DNA from: Lepidostoma basale
Lineage: Eukaryota; Arthropoda; Insecta; Trichoptera; Lepidostomatidae
Assembly (NCBI GenBank): GCA_022606425.2
Contig: JAHDVF020000240.1
Coordinates: forward strand, 1,736,001-1,800,000
Direction: 5' to 3'
DNA length: 64,000 bases
Positions within the stretch are counted from its first letter, which is position 1, and each line of letters opens with the position of its first letter. The position numbers were made by a program, and so were the translations under genes. The notes beneath the pieces are model-generated. The model did not search any database and was not told where the DNA came from. It worked only from the letters and a program-made list of their open reading frames with translations. Shown in pieces: positions 1 through 10,689 of this stretch.

Positions 1-880
1 AATGTTGACACCAATGCAGTACATGCCAAATCGATGCATGCATGCACTATATAAATATATACGAGAAAAAAAATATACCGAAAATTATAATTTCTACATT
101 TTTAAGGCATTTAAATTCCAATGAACAGCGTTCATATGCTTTGAAAAAAAATAAAACTTAAGTTTTATTTAACTTAAGTTTATATGAAATTATAATACTC
201 GCAAATAAAATGTATCTTATTATGAAACGAAAGTTTAGATTTACGTTTTATGAAAATATTATGAAGCTTTGCAATTGTTATTAAATCAGCAAAGAGATGA
301 ACCAATCATCAATGAATCCATTCCTATTATTATGGTCATTTCTCTTACTGCTGAAGATTATGATTTTCGGAAGAATCAGGTTAACAAAGTCTTAAAATTT
401 CGATCGCCACTTTGAAGGTTTATTTGAATTAAGGTATGTTCATTAAAAGGTTATGTTTTCTAATCAAAATACATTTTTATGTAAATCACAATATTTACAA
501 TCTTTAAATTATCGTGACTATCATTACAAGTTCCTAAAGTGAATTGAAACAGGAGGTCAATTAAAATCATAAAATAATACAATTTGACAATTTATGGGAG
601 GTTCAGTTACTTACAATAGATGTTTCAATCATGCTCCAACTTATTTGTTGCAGTCCATTACGTAACACCAATTCAATCCAGAATCATTATATTTTATGTT
701 ATTAACGAATTGATGTGAGTGACACATTTCTTCACTCGTTTGTTTATAAATTACTGTATTATTTAACACCAAGCTACTGCACGAAGAGGTGGATTTACAT
801 CGACTGTTCTCTAATAAAGGTATGAATATAGACTCACTAACAAAATTATTACTTGCGTACAAGACAGAAACAACAAACTC
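1..880. other. AT-rich sequence, no gene recognised
   Basis: Low-complexity AT-rich DNA with scattered stops in all frames. I see no gene, no clear repeat family member and no RNA structure in this stretch. Confidence 0.5.
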
Positions 881-899
881 GAAATGTTGTTGTTACAAT

Positions 900-1200
900 C
901 CTATGCGTAACATGAAAGTTTTTCTAGCGATCTGATTGGTGTTACGGTGGAATCCATCACCAAGTTATCGGCTGTGTCCGCCATGTTGTGGTACTTCCGC
1001 CCGGTTCGTATTATTCATGCCGGCACTACGGGAGTCAAATCAGGTGGTGGTCTAGGAGACAGAACGCTTCGTTCCTGATGAAATTGTACGCAAAATTCTA
1101 ATACCATTTCACATCATTCCGTAGGGATAGAGACAGCTGCGGAAGAGGCACTCATTGCTTTTCGCAGCATCTTAGAGTTATTTCAACTGATTGCCGGCCG
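900..1200. other. GC-richer unique-looking block
   Basis: A block clearly richer in G+C and CpG than its AT-rich surroundings. No long open frame is maintained and I do not recognise any repeat family in it. It may be conserved noncoding DNA or a decayed exon; the sequence alone does not decide. Confidence 0.3.
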
Positions 1201-1544
1201 TATACGTAACTTGGATATTTTAAGTGTTGTACGAAAACCTTCGTCAAAGACATCATATTCCTACAATATTTACGCGATAATTTTATTTAATATTATTACA
1301 TTATTTTACTTTCAAACTAATAATCAGGATAGAGAACTTACCTAGTAGGATGACTATAGTTTTTTTTTGTTTTAATTCATGGCTGTATCTAATTAAATTA
1401 TTTGAGACACAATAGAATTAAATTTCTTACAACTAATATACAACATTGTAAATACAACACATATGCGTAATAAATATTAAAATATATAATATAAAACATA
1501 AAGGCAGAAAACACACAAAGAAATAATTTGATCAAAAAACCCTT

Positions 1545-1830
1545 AAAAAAGTTATCTGACTTACACTATATATTGTTTAGGGCATTTGTGATTATTTTCA
1601 GAGTCCTTCATAACTTGCATGTCTAGTAAAAATCTATGTTCGGATCCCCCTGAAAATGTTCTATAGATTCTAAAATTTGTATTGTTTCTCGTTGGGTGCC
1701 CATGTACTTCATAGTTATAAGCAACCTGGTTACACATATATTTCGGAAGAAAACCACCCCTCAATTTATAAGCAAAGATAAGCGTATTTAAAATTACCCT
1801 CTGTTCAACTGATAACATTTTGATCAAAAT
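1545..1830 (-). mobile_element. CR1/jockey-like LINE fragment, C-terminal reverse transcriptase region
   Basis: The minus-strand translation (start near 1827, stop near 1561) reads through a 'thumb'-region pattern seen at the end of CR1/jockey-type LINE polymerases: VILNTLIFAYKLRGGFLP, then YMCNQV, a V-H-G-H-P-T-R segment and RNNTNFR. The normal continuation is degenerate after about residue 55. This is an isolated, 5'-truncated remnant, not a host gene. Confidence 0.5.
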
Positions 1831-2214
1831 GATAACATATTATAAAATGAAATACTTGAAACTGTGTGCCGACCCTGGCGGATAAGTTGCCTTCGGAAGT
1901 TTAGAGCACGTTACCTCTTGCTTCCTTAAACTTGCGCCACTGCTCTGGCGGAATGCTTTATTGAAAAAGATACAACCTTTTACCGTCACTGGATCCGGAG
2001 ACATCGGACCTTTTATTTGTTTCCGTGATTGGAGCCATTCTTTCAGAACATTCTTCCACGGAATACATTTAATGACGGAAAACGGGAATATCGAAGAAAC
2101 TTTTCTATACTATCGATATTGTCAAAGCTTTAGGTTTAAACAAGAATACTATTATTAATATTGCCGATTTTGTAATAGTTGTGGATTTTGAACAATTAAC
2201 GATTTTGTCAAAGT
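1831..2214. other. Unassigned sequence with a short open frame
   Basis: Contains a 65-codon plus-strand frame (1961-2158) in mildly GC-rich sequence. It resembles no family I recognise and has no evident splice sites, so I do not call it a gene. Confidence 0.25.
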
Positions 2215-2800
2215 TATAGTTTATGGGAATGACTTGTTTCGCCTATCTGTGGCATTTCATAGATTCTTAGATAGGCGAAACATATCTTCTTCTTCTTCTT
2301 CCTCATCCTATTCCCGTGCACTCCTAGAAAAAGGCCTCCTCCATTCGCTTCCATGTCACTCTGTCCTGTGCAGACTGCATCCAGGTTATTCCGACGTGTC
2401 TGTTCAGATGATCATTTCACTGTAGTTGCAGTCGCCCTGCACTTCTCTTTGCCGTCCACGGTCTCCAAGTCAGCAGTCTTCTTGTCCACTTTTTGTCTGA
2501 GCTTCTGGCTATGTGACCTGCCCATTGCCATTTTAGAGTCGTCACTCGGTGGATGATGTCAGTGACCTTTGTTTTTTCTCTCACCGTATCGTTTCTGACT
2601 ATGTCTCTTAGGCTTATTCCTAACATGGCTCTTTCCATGGCTCTTTGGGTCACTCGTTGTTTCTCGGCACTTTGTTTGGACAGTGTAACAGTTTCCAGAC
2701 CATACGTATTTCCAATAAAATATAATAAAACTTCTAGAAAACAGACGTTATTTATTTTTTTAATATCGAGTTTTACTTAAATGTTTAAGAAACAATTAAA
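2215..2800. repeat. Fold-back repeat family H5, split by a LINE insertion
   Basis: Inverted halves of the H5 repeat: a minus-strand arm (2222-2252, reading GGCGAAACAAGTCATTCCC) and a plus-strand arm (GGCGAAACATAT, about 2274). The plus arm stops at about 2284 and resumes at about 2713 with the expected H5 continuation (ATAAAATATAATAAAACTTC). The intervening 430 bp is a LINE end. Related copies lie at 25170, 42830, 48290, 48820, 58740 and 62150. Confidence 0.6.
2284..2712 (-). mobile_element. LINE family E 3' end, inserted in an H5 repeat
   Basis: The minus-strand frame at 2653-2417 encodes a LINE C-terminal segment: QRAMERAMLGISLRDIVRN, then TDIIHRVTTLKWQWAGHIAR and a W-T-x-R-L-L-x-W motif. 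On the minus strand the element ends in a GAA-repeat tail (TTC repeats at 2284-2305 of the plus strand), as expected for an RTE-like element. The 5' truncation falls near 2712. The same family occurs at 5190-5428 and 30700-31365. Confidence 0.65.
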
Positions 2801-3330
2801 AAGTAACATTTTTAAGAAACAATACACTACATTAAACATAATTGGTTTTGCGATACAAGAATTTTTAGTAACGAACGTATAACATAGTAAAATAATCCAA
2901 ACAGTTTATTCTAATAACATAAGTTGAATAACCTTGTTTTCGTAATGATGAAGGTATATTACCCTCGTGTTAAGTGATAAAGTATAAATTATTAATTTTA
3001 AAACGAAAAATGGTCAAAAATTCAATTAAAAAACACAAGGTAAATAAAGAAGATATAATAATCACATAAAATATCGCTTCATGTGTGCCTTAGGGGAGTT
3101 CAAATTTAACTAATATGTATAATACTCTTAAATCCAAATGTTAATATTAAAAAAAAAACTATTCTCAAATGGGTAGTAGTTTTTGTGAAAGCCGATTTAA
3201 AACATGAGCTCTTTACTTTGTCAGGAACTCAAATACACTAGAAAATTGCCTCGTTTCAATTAGGTTTAATGTTCAACAAATAAAAGTAAAATACATTTTT
3301 CCATGAAAAGCGTTTGTACAACTCTACGGA
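2800..3330. other. AT-rich sequence, nothing recognised
   Basis: AT-rich spacer with poly-A runs. I see no gene and no repeat arm here. Confidence 0.4.
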
Positions 3331-3620
3331 ATTATTCTGATGGGATTCGCATTCTCCATTTCGTGGTGATTAGGTCTCCCCTCAGCTTTTAATATGCATT
3401 TATTACAGCGCGGAATATGAGCGAATGGGAGGAAAAAAGAGTAGCCTTTTGGTTTGAAAGCCTCCCAATGGAGCGCTTTGATCCCGCCGCTGATTTCACG
3501 TTGATTGGCGAAAAGCTCCTACCAGCCGGGCCGCCCACCGCCGACGCCATTGTGGATTTTGCTAAAACTTATTTTCGTGTATTCCCGCCAAGTGAATGTT
3601 CATGACTACTCTTACGATCA
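3330..3620. other. GC-richer block with a 62-codon open frame
   Basis: A GC-rich island in AT-rich DNA. A plus-strand frame at 3417-3605 begins MSEWEEKRVAFWFESLPMER and is rich in A, P and E. I recognise no domain, and acceptable splice sites in phase are not evident. It could be a conserved regulatory block or an old exon; I favour noncoding. Confidence 0.3.
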
Positions 3621-4019
3621 TCCTACAAAAGCGAACGAGCATTCAGAAGAACATCTGAAAAACAAATTTTTATATTCAGTCAATGTTCACGATTTCCTAT
3701 TGTAATGTGTGTGTTTAGATATCTTACGGATATTTTCTGTCAGCCTGATGATCAAATCAAATCAAATCAATTCAAAACAGTTTATTTTCGCAAAAGATAT
3801 TACAAATAAAGATGATAGTTAAAGGCATCTATTGAGGACTGGTAAACATAAGATATATGATACCAGATACGCATGAGAGAAAAAAAATACTCTCTAAAGC
3901 CAAGAGTATTTGTCTTCTGAACTTACTTTTACTAATATGAAAGACGTCGGCCTCTGAACCGATCATGTTCAGCAGTTTGCTCTCCAGAGGCAGGTTGGGG
4001 ATGATATGTAAAATTGAGG

Positions 4020-4195
4020 GTCGATGAGGTATTGAGAGAAGGCGGGTTTCCTGGCTGAGGAACATCCGAGAGTGGACGGTACCGAGGACCGTGGGGCAGC
4101 TGTTTCGAGCTGCCCAGGACGGGGAGGCCTACTCAAGGGTGATAGTCAACGTTGGGGAGACCTGACAGGACACGGAAAGAAGAATTGAAATAAAT
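4020..4195 (+). mobile_element. LINE family D 3' end
   Basis: The plus strand carries the family D terminal pattern: an RR-x-S-W-L-R-N-I-R-E-W-T segment, then a GQLFRAAQDGEAYSRVIVNV-like segment, and a final GGGGAGACCTGACAGGACA just before AAGAAGAA. The same terminal block occurs at 11270-11700 and 45465-45800. The frame is broken and the element is heavily 5'-truncated. Confidence 0.6.
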
Positions 4196-4204
4196 CTTAT
4201 ATAC

Positions 4205-4425
4205 TAACTTAAACAACCGTCGCCAAACAGCCAGCTGGACATAGGCCTCCCCCATACTTCTCCACGTATTCCTGTTTTGTACCTTTCGCATCTAACCACC
4301 AGCAAAATTTCTAATATCATCGGACCATCGTGTGGGGGGTCTTCCTCCAAGAACCTTCTGGTCCATCTATCGTCTACCGATCTGGCAACATGACCATTTG
4401 AGCTTAGCCATCCTTTTGACGATAT
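4205..4425 (-). mobile_element. LINE 3' fragment (family F)
   Basis: The minus strand translates to a degenerate RWSDDI-x-N-F-A-G-G...MRKVQNR...WRSMGEAYVQLAVWRR pattern. This is the usual last exon-like segment of several invertebrate LINE polymerases. It abuts family D at 4195, so two truncated LINE ends lie tail to tail. Confidence 0.55.
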
Positions 4426-4429
4426 CCGT

Positions 4430-5060
4430 TACTCTCGAACTTTTACGTATTAAAATATTTCTTATTCGGTCTGAGATTCTAACATGTAACATGGCTTCTT
4501 TGTGCTACACAAAAATATTAAAAATTAAATATATCTTATATTATAAAAAAAAAAAAACTTTAAAAAGGAAAATTCAATTCACAACATTCATATTTATTTA
4601 TTAGGTTTCATTTCGTCCAAGATTTAAGCTCACTCGCTTCACGGTTGCATGAACGGATTATTATAATGACGTTTCACGCTTTATTCTCCAGTGTGCAACT
4701 TTGCATAATTTTCATAATATTTCTTAATTCGAATACATATTCATTGCGTTAAAAACATTTCATTTATCAGAGAGCAATTCATTGTTTCGTTTCTTTAAGT
4801 GAATTTTAAACGAAAATTAAAAGATTAATCAAATCTCTTTACCTTTTTCGGTAGCTTTTGTAAATTTTTGTATTTTTATATAAACGTATTGCTAATAGTA
4901 TTCTCTGATCATCGCAATTTATATAAAATACAAATTGAAATAAATTTCTATGTCATTTATTAATATTCCCCAAAGTGAAAATTTAAAGAAAAAAAAATGT
5001 ATGAAATTTTGATCTTTATCATTTATTTCTTCTTCTTATCGATTATATTATATAATATTA
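4430..5060. other. AT-rich spacer
   Basis: Very AT-rich sequence with poly-A and poly-T runs. Nothing recognisable on either strand. Confidence 0.4.
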
Positions 5061-5069
5061 ATATATTTC

Positions 5070-5428
5070 GATGTCAGATTTGGTCTCCACAACAGTAGTT
5101 CTCCACTGGCTCCTATACCTGGCCATCCCTCTCAATACTCTAGGTCTTTCTAGTTCCCTATCTGTGTCCCGCTTTCCTCATACTATTTATATTAGGATCA
5201 TCATCATCATCAGCCGTTTGTTATCCACTCAGTCACCTCGGTTTGTTGTAGAATAAATTCGTTTCTTAATCTGTCCCTCAAGGTTATTTCAAGCATGGCT
5301 CTTTCCATGGCGCGTTGGACGACCTTGAATCTGTAGATTAGACTTTTTGTCAGTGTCCACGTCTCGGCTCCGTTAGTCATGACTGGCAAGACGCGCTGGT
5401 GGAAGTTGACACAGCCAGGATCAATCAA
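5070..5428 (-). mobile_element. LINE family E fragment plus short unclassified LINE end
   Basis: At 5428-5210 the minus strand encodes the family E segment VLPVMTNGAETWTLTKS followed by VQRAMERAMLEITLRDRLRN, homologous to the 2417-2653 copy. The 5070-5190 stretch looks like a second degenerate minus-strand LINE tail. Both are dead fragments. Confidence 0.55.
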
Positions 5429-5760
5429 TTTTTGAGGATACTGAGGATGATAGAAGACAGGACAATGAGAGATCGCGCGAGGAAAGCCAAAATACGAGAG
5501 ATATGTGAGGCAGATGATATTATATAGTAAGATGAAGTAGACAGCAAAGTACGGACTGGTACTGTCATGTCCAAAGATTGGACACCACCAGACTCCCCTA
5601 TATTCACTACATAATCAGCCTCATGGGACTCGCCCTCGTTAAAAACCTCCTCAAATATGAAATAACGGCTGAAAATCCACACCACACGGAGAGCAACCCT
5701 CTAGAGAACAGACTACAAAGGTCTACAGCAAAAAAATGAGAAGAAGACAACATTACAATG
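5425..5760 (+). mobile_element. LINE family C 3' end
   Basis: The plus strand matches the family C end: MIEDRTMRDRARKAKIREIC, then a W-x-R-Q-x-x-R-x-W-Y-x-H-V region, the TCCCCTATATT block, a degenerate RPPK-like block and the terminal AGAACAGAC...AGGTCTACA preceding AGAAGAAGA. Several frameshifts are present. Other family C copies lie at 18040, 24020, 28640, 39235, 60125, 60500 and 62650. Confidence 0.65.
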
Positions 5761-5814
5761 TTTATATTGCATTTTAACAATTTGAAGTTCATGAATCACA
5801 AAAATGACTTGGCA

Positions 5815-6015
5815 GCTCCAACTGTTAATGTATCTTTACGATATCCCGGGGCCAAATTCTGTAGCCAGGCCGCCCGAACGTGTTGTGTGTGGCCCCGGAG
5901 TGGGTATTACTACGGGCGTTCATTACGTATGTAAAGTGATGATTGTCTCCCCGGTTATGTGTGCGTCCCGGGGCGGTCTCGACGGGAGGGGCGCCGCGAC
6001 GCCCGCGGGCTTTTG
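5815..6015. other. Strongly GC-rich block
   Basis: One of the most GC- and CpG-rich stretches of the window (for example CCCGGGGCGG and GGGGCGCCGCGACGCCCGCG near 5960-6010). An open frame exists at 5804-6016 but has no recognisable domain. It could be a CpG-rich regulatory or transcript-start region; no supporting gene is seen. Confidence 0.35.
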
Positions 6016-6465
6016 AAAGATTTTCCTTGTTATTGTTCTGGTAATATACTTATTTTTGATGGATTTTGTACAACACATTTGATGTATCGCTTGTTTTGTA
6101 TCTAAATATACACATTTTCATTAACATTGGTTTAATTTAACAATCGATAGAAAAGGTCGTGGTTTCACAGTGTCACTGAATATTTTGTCATGTGTTCCTG
6201 GTAATTTGTTTGTAATGTTTGGAACATAATTTGAAAAAAAATACATTTACAACAAATGTTTATTTTGTTATGCCAGTGTTTCTAAAAGTAACGGGTAATA
6301 AAAACAATTAAGAAACTGAGGTATGTTGATAAATAATAGTAAATTTTGGTGAAAAACAGGAAAAAAAGGAAGATTTTCATGAAAAAGGAAGTTTCAATTT
6401 ATCTAGCTACAAATTAAAAATTTTATAATTTACGTTTTTTTTATCCCAATAGACTTTTTATTACG
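6015..6465. other. AT-rich spacer
   Basis: AT-rich, no open frame or repeat arm recognised. Confidence 0.4.
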
Positions 6466-6530
6466 TTTTTTATGAATTGTAACACTGTTTTTTCCACTTT
6501 TGAGTTTGCAAGAGTTTTATCTAAGATATT
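6465..6530 (-). repeat. Fold-back family H1, outer arm only
   Basis: Carries the H1 outer arm (AACACTGTTTTTTCCACTTT, then TGAGTTT) but lacks the inner hammerhead-like core. Compare 25480-25570 and 59075-59260. Confidence 0.45.
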
Positions 6531-6565
6531 TTATTTATAATAAAAAAGTATATGTTTACGATGTA

Positions 6566-6778
6566 AATGGAACTAGAAATAGAGGAAGATTGACGAAAAT
6601 ATCAAATAAATCAAATATTTAATGTCGGCCACGTGAGGAGTCAGAGAAATCGACGCACGTGCATGACACGATGTATAAATGTTGAGAAAGCGAGAGAAAT
6701 ATGTCAGGAAAAAAAGGGTGGCAATCCATTCTTTCTGCCTACCCCTTCGGGAGACGGCATGATGGTTGGTTAGTTTAT
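6566..6778 (+). mobile_element. LINE family A 3' end
   Basis: A truncated plus-strand family A end containing the NVGHVRSQRNRRA-type coding block, the TCTTTCTGCCTACCCCTTCGGG block and the terminal GATGGTTGGTTAG. Frameshifts disrupt the frame. Confidence 0.7.
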
Positions 6779-6779
6779 A

Positions 6780-7420
6780 AAATAGAATTATTACTAACTT
6801 AAAGTCAATTTGTTTTCGCAAATGTTGGCATTAGAAATTAGCCTCTTTAGATGCAGCTATAATGAATTGACTGCTTTTATACGACTTATGAACATTTCAT
6901 ATCTCATATATTCATTATATATCCATCCACTCATTCTTATTGAACATCTCTTAATTTAATAATCTTGCTATCTGCTTTTGTTTAATTAGTTTAATTGAAG
7001 TTTTGAGGAAACAATTTAGTTTTTATTGGTAATATTATTATATAAAACGTTCACAGGAACGTCAAATGAACTACGTGTTATATATTATAATTTAAGTTTG
7101 GAATTTAAGCACTCTAGGTATAGATTAACTGAGAAGTCCGTAACTAAGTTGGGTAAGCTATTAGTACGGAAGATAGCCCGCGGAAGGTATAGTAGAGCTT
7201 CGTATTGAAATCGCCAACTTTGGTATTGCCGCGTAAGCTTGATTGTTTATATTGTGTTGTGGGAATTCAGCCACAGAATGTTCAGGAATATCTTGCAATA
7301 TTATAGATTAACAAACGGTTCACACGCAACAAACCTTTGATAGTCAACCATACGATCTCTTAGATAAGACTCTGGAAAAAATCATGTATTTCCACGGCAC
7401 CAATAAGCTCCATATTTAAA
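6780..7420. other. AT-rich spacer
   Basis: No gene or repeat family recognised. Confidence 0.4.
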
Positions 7421-7516
7421 TAATCCATTGTTATAGCCTAAACACTATGATACCTTAACATTTAAAACTGTTATTGAATTAAATTTGTTTTTTGTATCAC
7501 AATTGTATTTTATTTT

Positions 7517-7556
7517 ACGCAACAGCTATTTCATCAACCAATGTTGACATCATCAG
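7517..7556 (-). ncRNA. Hammerhead-ribozyme-like motif (H2, left arm)
   Basis: On the minus strand: CUGAUGA, U, stem II GUCAAC/GUUGAU with loop AUUG, GAA, AUAGCUGU, U. Compared with the right-arm copy, the stem III stretch has one C-to-U change. Activity unproven. Confidence 0.45.
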
Positions 7557-7810
7557 GTGTTACAATAATATATTAAATGTCAAGTATTCGTGATTTTTCG
7601 AATCTTTATGTGTGTTTGTACTTTTTTGTATTTCACCTTTAATATTTTCTCCTATAAAAAGTAACTAAGCGTTTTTTTAATTAAAATATTTAGGTACCTA
7701 ACTCAAATCTAGCAAGAACTTCAAAATTATATTAAAGATATTATTCAAATTGACATAGGAACAAATACAAATAAAGATTCGAAAAATCACGAAAATTTTA
7801 CATCTGATAT

Positions 7811-7880
7811 ATTATTGTAACACCTGATGATGTCAACATTGGTTGATGAAACAGCTGTCGCGTAAAATAAAATACAATTG
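7811..7880 (+). ncRNA. Hammerhead-ribozyme-like motif (H2, right arm)
   Basis: CUGAUGA (7824-7830), one extra U, stem II GUCAAC/GUUGAU closing loop AUUG (7832-7847), GAA, the 8-nt palindrome ACAGCUGU (7851-7858), then C (7859), where cleavage would be expected. AUUGUA upstream can pair with UACAAU downstream as an outer stem I, with an imperfect inner part (CAC/GCG). The palindromic stem III implies a dimeric fold. Cleavage is inferred only. Confidence 0.5.
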
Positions 7881-7964
7881 CGATACAAAAACAGAAGTTT
7901 ATTCATTAACATTTAAGGTTCATATTTAGTAGATCATGATTTTGGATTCGCATTTCAAGCGGTG

Positions 7965-8090
7965 TGGAAACAAATCTTCTTCTTTTTTGGATGTCATGCA
8001 GGTCCTCCCGACGTTTACTATCGCTTAAGCATAGGCGTCTCTGTCTCTGGCCGCTTGAAATGGATCATCAACGTTTTTTTATGGCAGTAC
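7965..8090 (-). mobile_element. Short LINE 3' end
   Basis: The minus strand reads RDRDAYA, then VNVGRTCMTSKKKK, ending in AAGAAGAAG at 7977. It resembles family D ends in layout. Only about 110 bp remain. Confidence 0.45.
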
Positions 8091-8414
8091 AATCCCTTTT
8101 GTTTTGGAGCTAGGAGATGAGCCTCCTGCTAACACCTCGACCCTCTATTTTACCCTCAATGATCAGATGTGTAAAAGCAATTTATATTTTTTCCAAATTT
8201 TTATTAATTATATTTTTTCCAAATTTTTTCAGATTGTTAAATTATATTTGCAAATTATATTTGCAATCATCATGCATTATTATTATATAATATTATTATT
8301 AAAAAAAATTATAAGTAATTATAACAAATAGCCCAGGTTAATTTTTAAAATTGAATTATTGTATCGAATTGTAATGCGTTTTTATACTATAATAGTTTTT
8401 CTTTGTTTAGTTTT

Positions 8415-8575
8415 TATTATATTTTTACACCTGAAGATGGAGGTATTCTTCGAAACATGTCGTGTTTTTAAAAATTTTGTGGATTAAACAATGTTATTTT
8501 CAATTTCCTAAGTATATTATAATAGAATTCCACAGTGTTATTGCCTTAGCGTTCCATATTTTTATTGTTAGGTGA
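8415..8575 (+). repeat. Single arm of a fold-back repeat (H8)
   Basis: Begins with the hammerhead-like motif at 8427 and runs outward to a GAATTCCACAGTGTTATTGC end related to H1-type outer arms. The partner arm is not seen nearby. Confidence 0.45.
8427..8465 (+). ncRNA. Hammerhead-ribozyme-like motif with all three stems (H8)
   Basis: Stem I ACAC (8427-8430) pairs with GUGU (8462-8465). Core CUGAAGA is 8431-8437, then an extra U. Stem II is GGAGG/UCUUC with loop UAU (8439-8451). GAA is 8452-8454, palindromic ACAUGU 8455-8460, and C 8461 is the predicted cleavage position. This is one of the two best copies in the window because stem I is complementary immediately next to the core. Activity is inferred. 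Confidence 0.55.
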
Positions 8576-8579
8576 ATTC

Positions 8580-9000
8580 TACCAGATCACAAACAGCGTT
8601 TTTTTCCTCACACTGTCATCGCCGGGAATCAAAATCGGAACCTTCGACAGTTTTAGCCATTGCCACTTTACCACGAATACTGTCGTCATAATAATATAAT
8701 TTTGTAAATACACTTTATCAAGTATCATTTTCTGTCACCCTGTGGTTCGTCAGAGTCTGCGAGTATTTGCGAGACAAATTCGTCGCTTGTCGGTTTCCAC
8801 GTCTGGAAAATGGATTCATTGCGCGGGAACAACTGTTATGTGAAATTTATTCAATGGAATTGCCTTCCTGAATATTGTTTAACGCCGGTTGCCGAAGACA
8901 ATTCCGGAGTCGCCATCTTGAATGACGAGAATCCCGCGCGCCTAGCTGCACCGGATGAAAGGGCGGCTAACGAAGCGTCATAAGATTCGTAATGAGTACT
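8580..9000. other. GC-richer unique-looking block
   Basis: The 8580-8670 part resembles a decayed reverse-oriented SINE head (GCCGGGAATCAAAATCGGAACC near 8621). The 8740-8990 part is GC-richer, with CpGs (CCCGCGCGCC near 8932) and no open frame or known repeat. It is a candidate conserved noncoding block. Confidence 0.35.
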
Positions 9001-9134
9001 GATTTACCTACGCTGTGCCGCTTCTTCGATAATCAAGTACTTTCATTGATATTCAAATACAAAATTATTTAAAAAAAATCGTATAATGTGAAAAAAGTGT
9101 AAGAATATAATGCGAAGGAAAATCCTCCGTAGAA

Positions 9135-9445
9135 TCCCTTGACCTATTAAAGATGGTCAACCATGAAGACAAACATACAACACGGAGCTCTACGATCTAT
9201 ACCAGAATATAAGCGTGGTCAAGATTATTAAACATAACAGATTACGCTGGTTAGGTTATTTGCACCGCATGAGAGATTTGAAGCCCTTCAAACAAGTGAT
9301 GTTTAACAACCTTAAAGGTCGAAAAAGTGGCGGCAGGCCTAGACTACGGTGGTCGGATGGCGTCGTTGCTCACTATTAGGCTCTTAGGCAGCAAGACGGC
9401 CAGAGATAGGACAGGATAGAGTCGTTTCTCGAAGGAATCTAAGAC
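9135..9445 (+). mobile_element. LINE C-terminal fragment (family G)
   Basis: The plus strand translates to NEELYDLYQNISVVKIIKHN, then RLRWLGYLHRMRDLKP, then GRKSGGRPRLRWSDGVV. The R-L-R-W-L-G-H/Y-x-x-R-M and G-R-P-x-x-R-W motifs are typical of the last part of LINE polymerase ORFs. The frame is broken afterwards. Confidence 0.6.
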
Positions 9446-9539
9446 CCCCTAAGTGTAACGCTGAAGATAATGATGATGATATAATCTAAATAAGTCCAAG
9501 GTGATGTGTCAGAGTAAATGTCGTTCTCACAGCCCAATT

Positions 9540-9745
9540 TGATATAAACAGGGATCAAGCAGGGTTGTTTAGTTCTTTTTATCTAAATATGGACAAATGT
9601 AAGAGTTTAAAGGGTTGGATGCAGGGGCCAAAATAAGTTGAGCGGCGGTAAGACCTCTGTTGTATGCGGACGACGTTTTTCTACATGTGGACGGCGAGCA
9701 TAAACTATATAAGTCATGTTGGTATATGGTATATGATATATGCTT
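9540..9745 (+). mobile_element. Reverse transcriptase fragment with YADD box
   Basis: The plus strand includes a GIKQGC...LF-like segment (RT domain 4) and, near 9656-9690, L-L-Y-A-D-D-V-F, the catalytic YxDD motif of reverse transcriptases. Frameshifts separate the two. It lies downstream of a C-terminal LINE piece, so the two are separate fragments or rearranged. Confidence 0.6.
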
Positions 9746-9789
9746 GCGATACGATTTGATGATGAATACGAGTATATATATTTAGATAT

Positions 9790-10045
9790 ATTTATTTAAA
9801 TAGTCCATTGTTTTGTCCGAAACACTATGATATTTCAACATTATTAATTTTTTACATAATAACACTGTTGTGAAATTACAATTTTTTGGGAGTGTTGCAA
9901 CAGCTATTTCGCCAGCCACCAAAAACTTAGTTGTTTGTAATATCTGTTGGCGAAACAGCTGTCGCGATACTCCCAAAATGTGAATAGTAAAAAATTGTGA
10001 TATCATAAAAGTGTTACAAATTTTACCAGTTAATTCCATAATAAA
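9790..10045. repeat. Fold-back repeat family H2, short variant
   Basis: The outer arm begins CCATTGTTTTGTCCGAAACA at 9801. The inner hairpins read TTGGCGAAACAGCTGTCGCG (plus, 9943-9965) and its partner at 9890-9915. The CUGAUGA box is lost (UAUCUGUUGGCGAAAC), but GAA-ACAGCUGU-C is intact. Confidence 0.6.
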
Positions 10046-10229
10046 TATTTATTAACGAATGCGACAAGATCTTTTTATCTATTAAATTATCTGTATGGAT
10101 TTAGAAGTGAATGATAGATCCAGCAATGTTACAGGAAAAACTACATGTGTGTTCGCATGTATGGGTGTATGTTAATTTCTGTATGCCCCGGAGACGTAAT
10201 AAGAACAATTTTAACTATTTCATAAACCC

Positions 10230-10640
10230 TTCAGCAAACCGTTAGATTATGCGGAGTGTTGGACCCGCCATGCCACCCCACCCCTTTTAACATTATGTGC
10301 GAACATTTGCGATGCACACTCGGGGCGCTCCAAAAGTTTTGTCCCTGTTATTCAAATTAAACCAGTCGATTTTCACGAAAATTTCATCGTTTCGAAAGAA
10401 CTTTCGGTATGTACTCGTACCTACCGATGTTTCATGACAAATACGTGTAAACTAACAGACAAACAGACATTTCATTTAAGCTTATTTCATACATAATATA
10501 CCGGGAACAAGTAAGGTGCAAGCGCGTGTGATGTTACAACTACATATAACACCTGGCCCTCATGGAAACCATACAAAGTCGGCCAAATCTTCCACCGCAG
10601 TAGCAAGAGAATAGCAAAGATGAGGCATATTTAAGGCCAC
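10230..10640. other. GC-richer unique-looking block
   Basis: A moderately GC-rich stretch (CCCGCCATGCCACCCCACCC at 10264, CTCGGGGCGC at 10320) without an open frame or recognised repeat. Candidate conserved noncoding DNA. Confidence 0.3.
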
Positions 10641-10689
10641 CTCATAATGTTGGATTAATTCTAAGTTCATGAAATTCCTTTAAAATTGC

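Larger units (their letters stand above)
7425..7925. repeat. Fold-back repeat family H2, both arms present
   Basis: An inverted repeat of roughly 500 bp. The left arm (7425-7570) begins CCATTGTTATAGCC and reads inward to CAACATTGGTTGATG on the minus strand. The right arm (about 7800-7925) is its reverse complement, truncated at its outer end. The central 230 bp includes AATATTTAGGTACCTAACTC, shared with the copies at 14640 and 51215. Each arm carries a hammerhead-like motif near its inner end. Confidence 0.75.

Noticed and set aside
3417..3605. 62-codon frame in a GC-rich block as a small gene
   Set aside because: No domain, no splice-compatible neighbours and no codon pattern strong enough to separate it from GC-rich noncoding DNA.
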